Shown here piece by piece: positions 6,567 to 7,471 of a DNA stretch of 7,471 nucleotides; the stretch's first letter is position 1; every line of letters begins with the position of its first letter. The notes beneath the pieces are model-generated. The model had not been told where the DNA came from and searched no databases. It worked only from the letters and a program-made list of their open reading frames with translations. Both the position numbers and the translations under genes were made by a program. Source of the DNA: Pseudomonadota bacterium (GTDB taxonomy: Bacteria; Pseudomonadota; Gammaproteobacteria; SZUA-229); assembly GCA_015222915.1 (NCBI GenBank), contig JADFWE010000311.1:1-7471 (forward strand). Reading direction: 5' to 3'.

Positions 6567-6620
6567 CTGAACCGGGGTGAAAATGCCCGCAGAGCGTATT
6601 GATTCGAAGAATAATAACAA

Positions 6621-7250
6621 ATGACAGGCTCACTGCCTATTACAATGACAACATCAGATCCATTAAAGTTTCGTTACCGTTATCATCCTAGCCATGTGTT
6701 ATGGCTGGTACTGTTTCTTGTTTCACTGCTGCTGCAGACAAACTGGGTAGAGAGCTGGCGTTTTAACCGCGACCTGGTCGAACAGGGCCATATCTGGCTG
6801 CTTTTCAGCGGTCACATCGTACACCTCAACTGGTCACACTGGGCGCTGAATATGGGCGGACTGGCCATCGTCGCCTTTTTCTTCAGTTCGCATGCCAGCG
6901 TTAAACAATGGTTGGCGGTCCTGTTTGTATCCGCCTGCGTCATCAATATCGGACTATGGTGGTGGATGCCGGAGATCCGTTCTTACGTCGGTTTATCGGG
7001 CGTATTGCATGGCCTGTTTTTATATGGTGCCCTGCGTGAGATACGGTTTTACCCGGTCAGCGGTTATGTGCTGACAGTCGTGCTGGTCGCAAAATTGGCG
7101 TGGGAGGCCTTCAACGGCGCATTACCCGGCTCAGAAGAGATGACCGGTGGCCGGGTACTGACCGAGGCGCATCTGTACGGGGCCATCGGCGGCGTGCTGG
7201 TGTGGGTATTCGAGTGGGGCAGAGATAGGTTAACCTTGAAACCGACCTGA
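6621..7250 (+). CDS. rrtA: Rhombosortase (rhomboid-family intramembrane serine protease)
   Basis: Rhombosortases are inner-membrane rhomboid proteases that cut the C-terminal GlyGly-CTERM tail of exported proteins, which are typically T2SS substrates. The 209-residue protein has several membrane segments (about 26-40, 78-90, 96-114, 122-138, 146-162, 183-197). The catalytic serine motif G-L-S-G-V-L-H-G is at 124-131 (Ser126) and the partner His184 lies in E-A-H-L-Y-G-A-I-G-G. The rhomboid H-x-x-H-L-N-W-x-H-W-x-x-N block is at 65-77. The compact size and the L-S-G-V-L-H-G sequence point to the rhombosortase branch rather than a GlpG-type protease. A GAAGA 10 bases before the ATG is a weak ribosome site; a second in-frame ATG at 6645 would shorten it by eight residues. 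It is divergent from gspG, which fits a role in processing cargo of that system. No GlyGly-CTERM substrate is encoded here. Confidence 0.88.
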   Translation: MTGSLPITMTTSDPLKFRYRYHPSHVLWLVLFLVSLLLQTNWVESWRFNRDLVEQGHIWLLFSGHIVHLNWSHWALNMGGLAIVAFFFSSHASVKQWLAVLFVSACVINIGLWWWMPEIRSYVGLSGVLHGLFLYGALREIRFYPVSGYVLTVVLVAKLAWEAFNGALPGSEEMTGGRVLTEAHLYGAIGGVLVWVFEWGRDRLTLKPT

Positions 7251-7313
7251 TTTTAACTAAAAGTATATGACTGCAATCGACACAAATGCGACATCCACAA
7301 GGATTAAAAAAAC

Positions 7314-7385
7314 TTCACCGCCGAGGCGCAGAGACGCCGAGAAAAACAATATTTCATATGTAACAACGTAGATCGGGCACTGCCC
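7314..7385 (-). repeat. Composite dispersed repeat, right copy
   Basis: This is the inverted partner of 24-103: 71 of 72 positions agree once the 8-base insertion in the left copy is set aside. It covers the inner part of the left arm of the palindrome and most of its centre. The shared AT-rich spacer shows that the composite, not only the GC-rich unit, was copied. Confidence 0.85.
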
Positions 7386-7393
7386 AACCTACG
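7367..7393. repeat. Small imperfect palindrome inside the element's centre
   Basis: CGTAG and GGGCA on the left pair with TGCCC and CTACG on the right around a single central C; the three-base stretches between (ATC and AAC) pair only partly. It would form a second small hairpin within the loop of the large one. In the left-end copy this palindrome is degraded: its outer CTACG partner is not preserved. Confidence 0.6.
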
Positions 7394-7471
7394 AAAACTA
7401 AAAGCTTTTCCTCGGCGTCTCTGCGCCTCGGCGGTGAAGTTTTTTTAATCCTTGTGGATGTCGCATTTGTG

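Larger units (their letters stand above)
7281..7471. repeat. Long palindromic element with perfect 61-bp inverted arms
   Basis: Bases 7281-7341 are the exact reverse complement of 7411-7471, and a 69-base centre lies between (7342-7410). Each arm has an outer part (CACAAATGCG..., a TCCACAAGGATT stretch and a run of seven A) and an inner GC-rich part (CACCGCCGAGGCG...GCCGAG) that also occurs at 68-103. The element begins 30 bases after the rhombosortase stop. As RNA it would fold into a very strong hairpin, so it may also end rrtA transcription. No coding frame or transposase is present. The right arm reaches the last base of the window, so the true end may lie beyond it. Confidence 0.9.

Noticed and set aside
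6499..6620. Riboswitch or operator upstream of gspG and rrtA
   Set aside because: The region is short, has only weak partial pairing (GGGG/CCC around 6574-6590), and matches no structured leader that I can recognise.
7281..7471. Insertion sequence
   Set aside because: Inverted ends are present but there is no room or frame for a transposase and no visible target duplication; it is described as a non-autonomous palindromic repeat instead.

Overview
The window looks like gammaproteobacterial chromosome. The reasons are a classical Gsp-type type II secretion (T2SS) operon in the order G-H-I-J-K-L-M-N, a neighbouring rhombosortase, and roughly balanced base composition. I cannot name the genus from sequence alone.

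Layout. Nine genes on the minus strand run from about 6498 down to 143: gspG, gspH, gspI, gspJ, gspK, gspL, gspM, gspN and a small cysteine-rich YkgJ-type protein. They are tightly packed. There is a 14-base overlap (I/J), a zero-base junction (J/K), a one-base overlap (L/M) and a 7-base gap before the last gene; the other gaps are under 100 bases. This suggests one transcript starting in the 122-bp region upstream of gspG. Divergent from gspG, on the plus strand at 6621-7250, lies a rhomboid-family intramembrane protease of the rhombosortase type. The two ends of the window (24-103 and 7281-7471) are non-coding and carry copies of one repeat family, including a 191-bp element with perfect 61-bp inverted arms.

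How the genes fit together. GspG is the major pseudopilin. GspH, I, J and K are the minor pseudopilins that prime and cap the pseudopilus. GspL and GspM form the inner-membrane platform that links the secretion ATPase to the pseudopilus, and GspN is an accessory envelope subunit. Rhombosortase processes exported proteins bearing a C-terminal GlyGly-CTERM tail, and such proteins are known T2SS cargo, so its position beside gspG makes functional sense. gspC, gspD, gspE, gspF and the prepilin peptidase gene are not in this window; because gspG heads its own transcription unit they must lie elsewhere.

The genes are recognisable members of known families and all appear intact. The less ordinary points are the composite repeats bracketing the cluster, the long palindrome at the right end, acidic insertions in both GspL and GspH, and the YkgJ-type gene at the operon tail. 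I found no evidence of a wholly new system.
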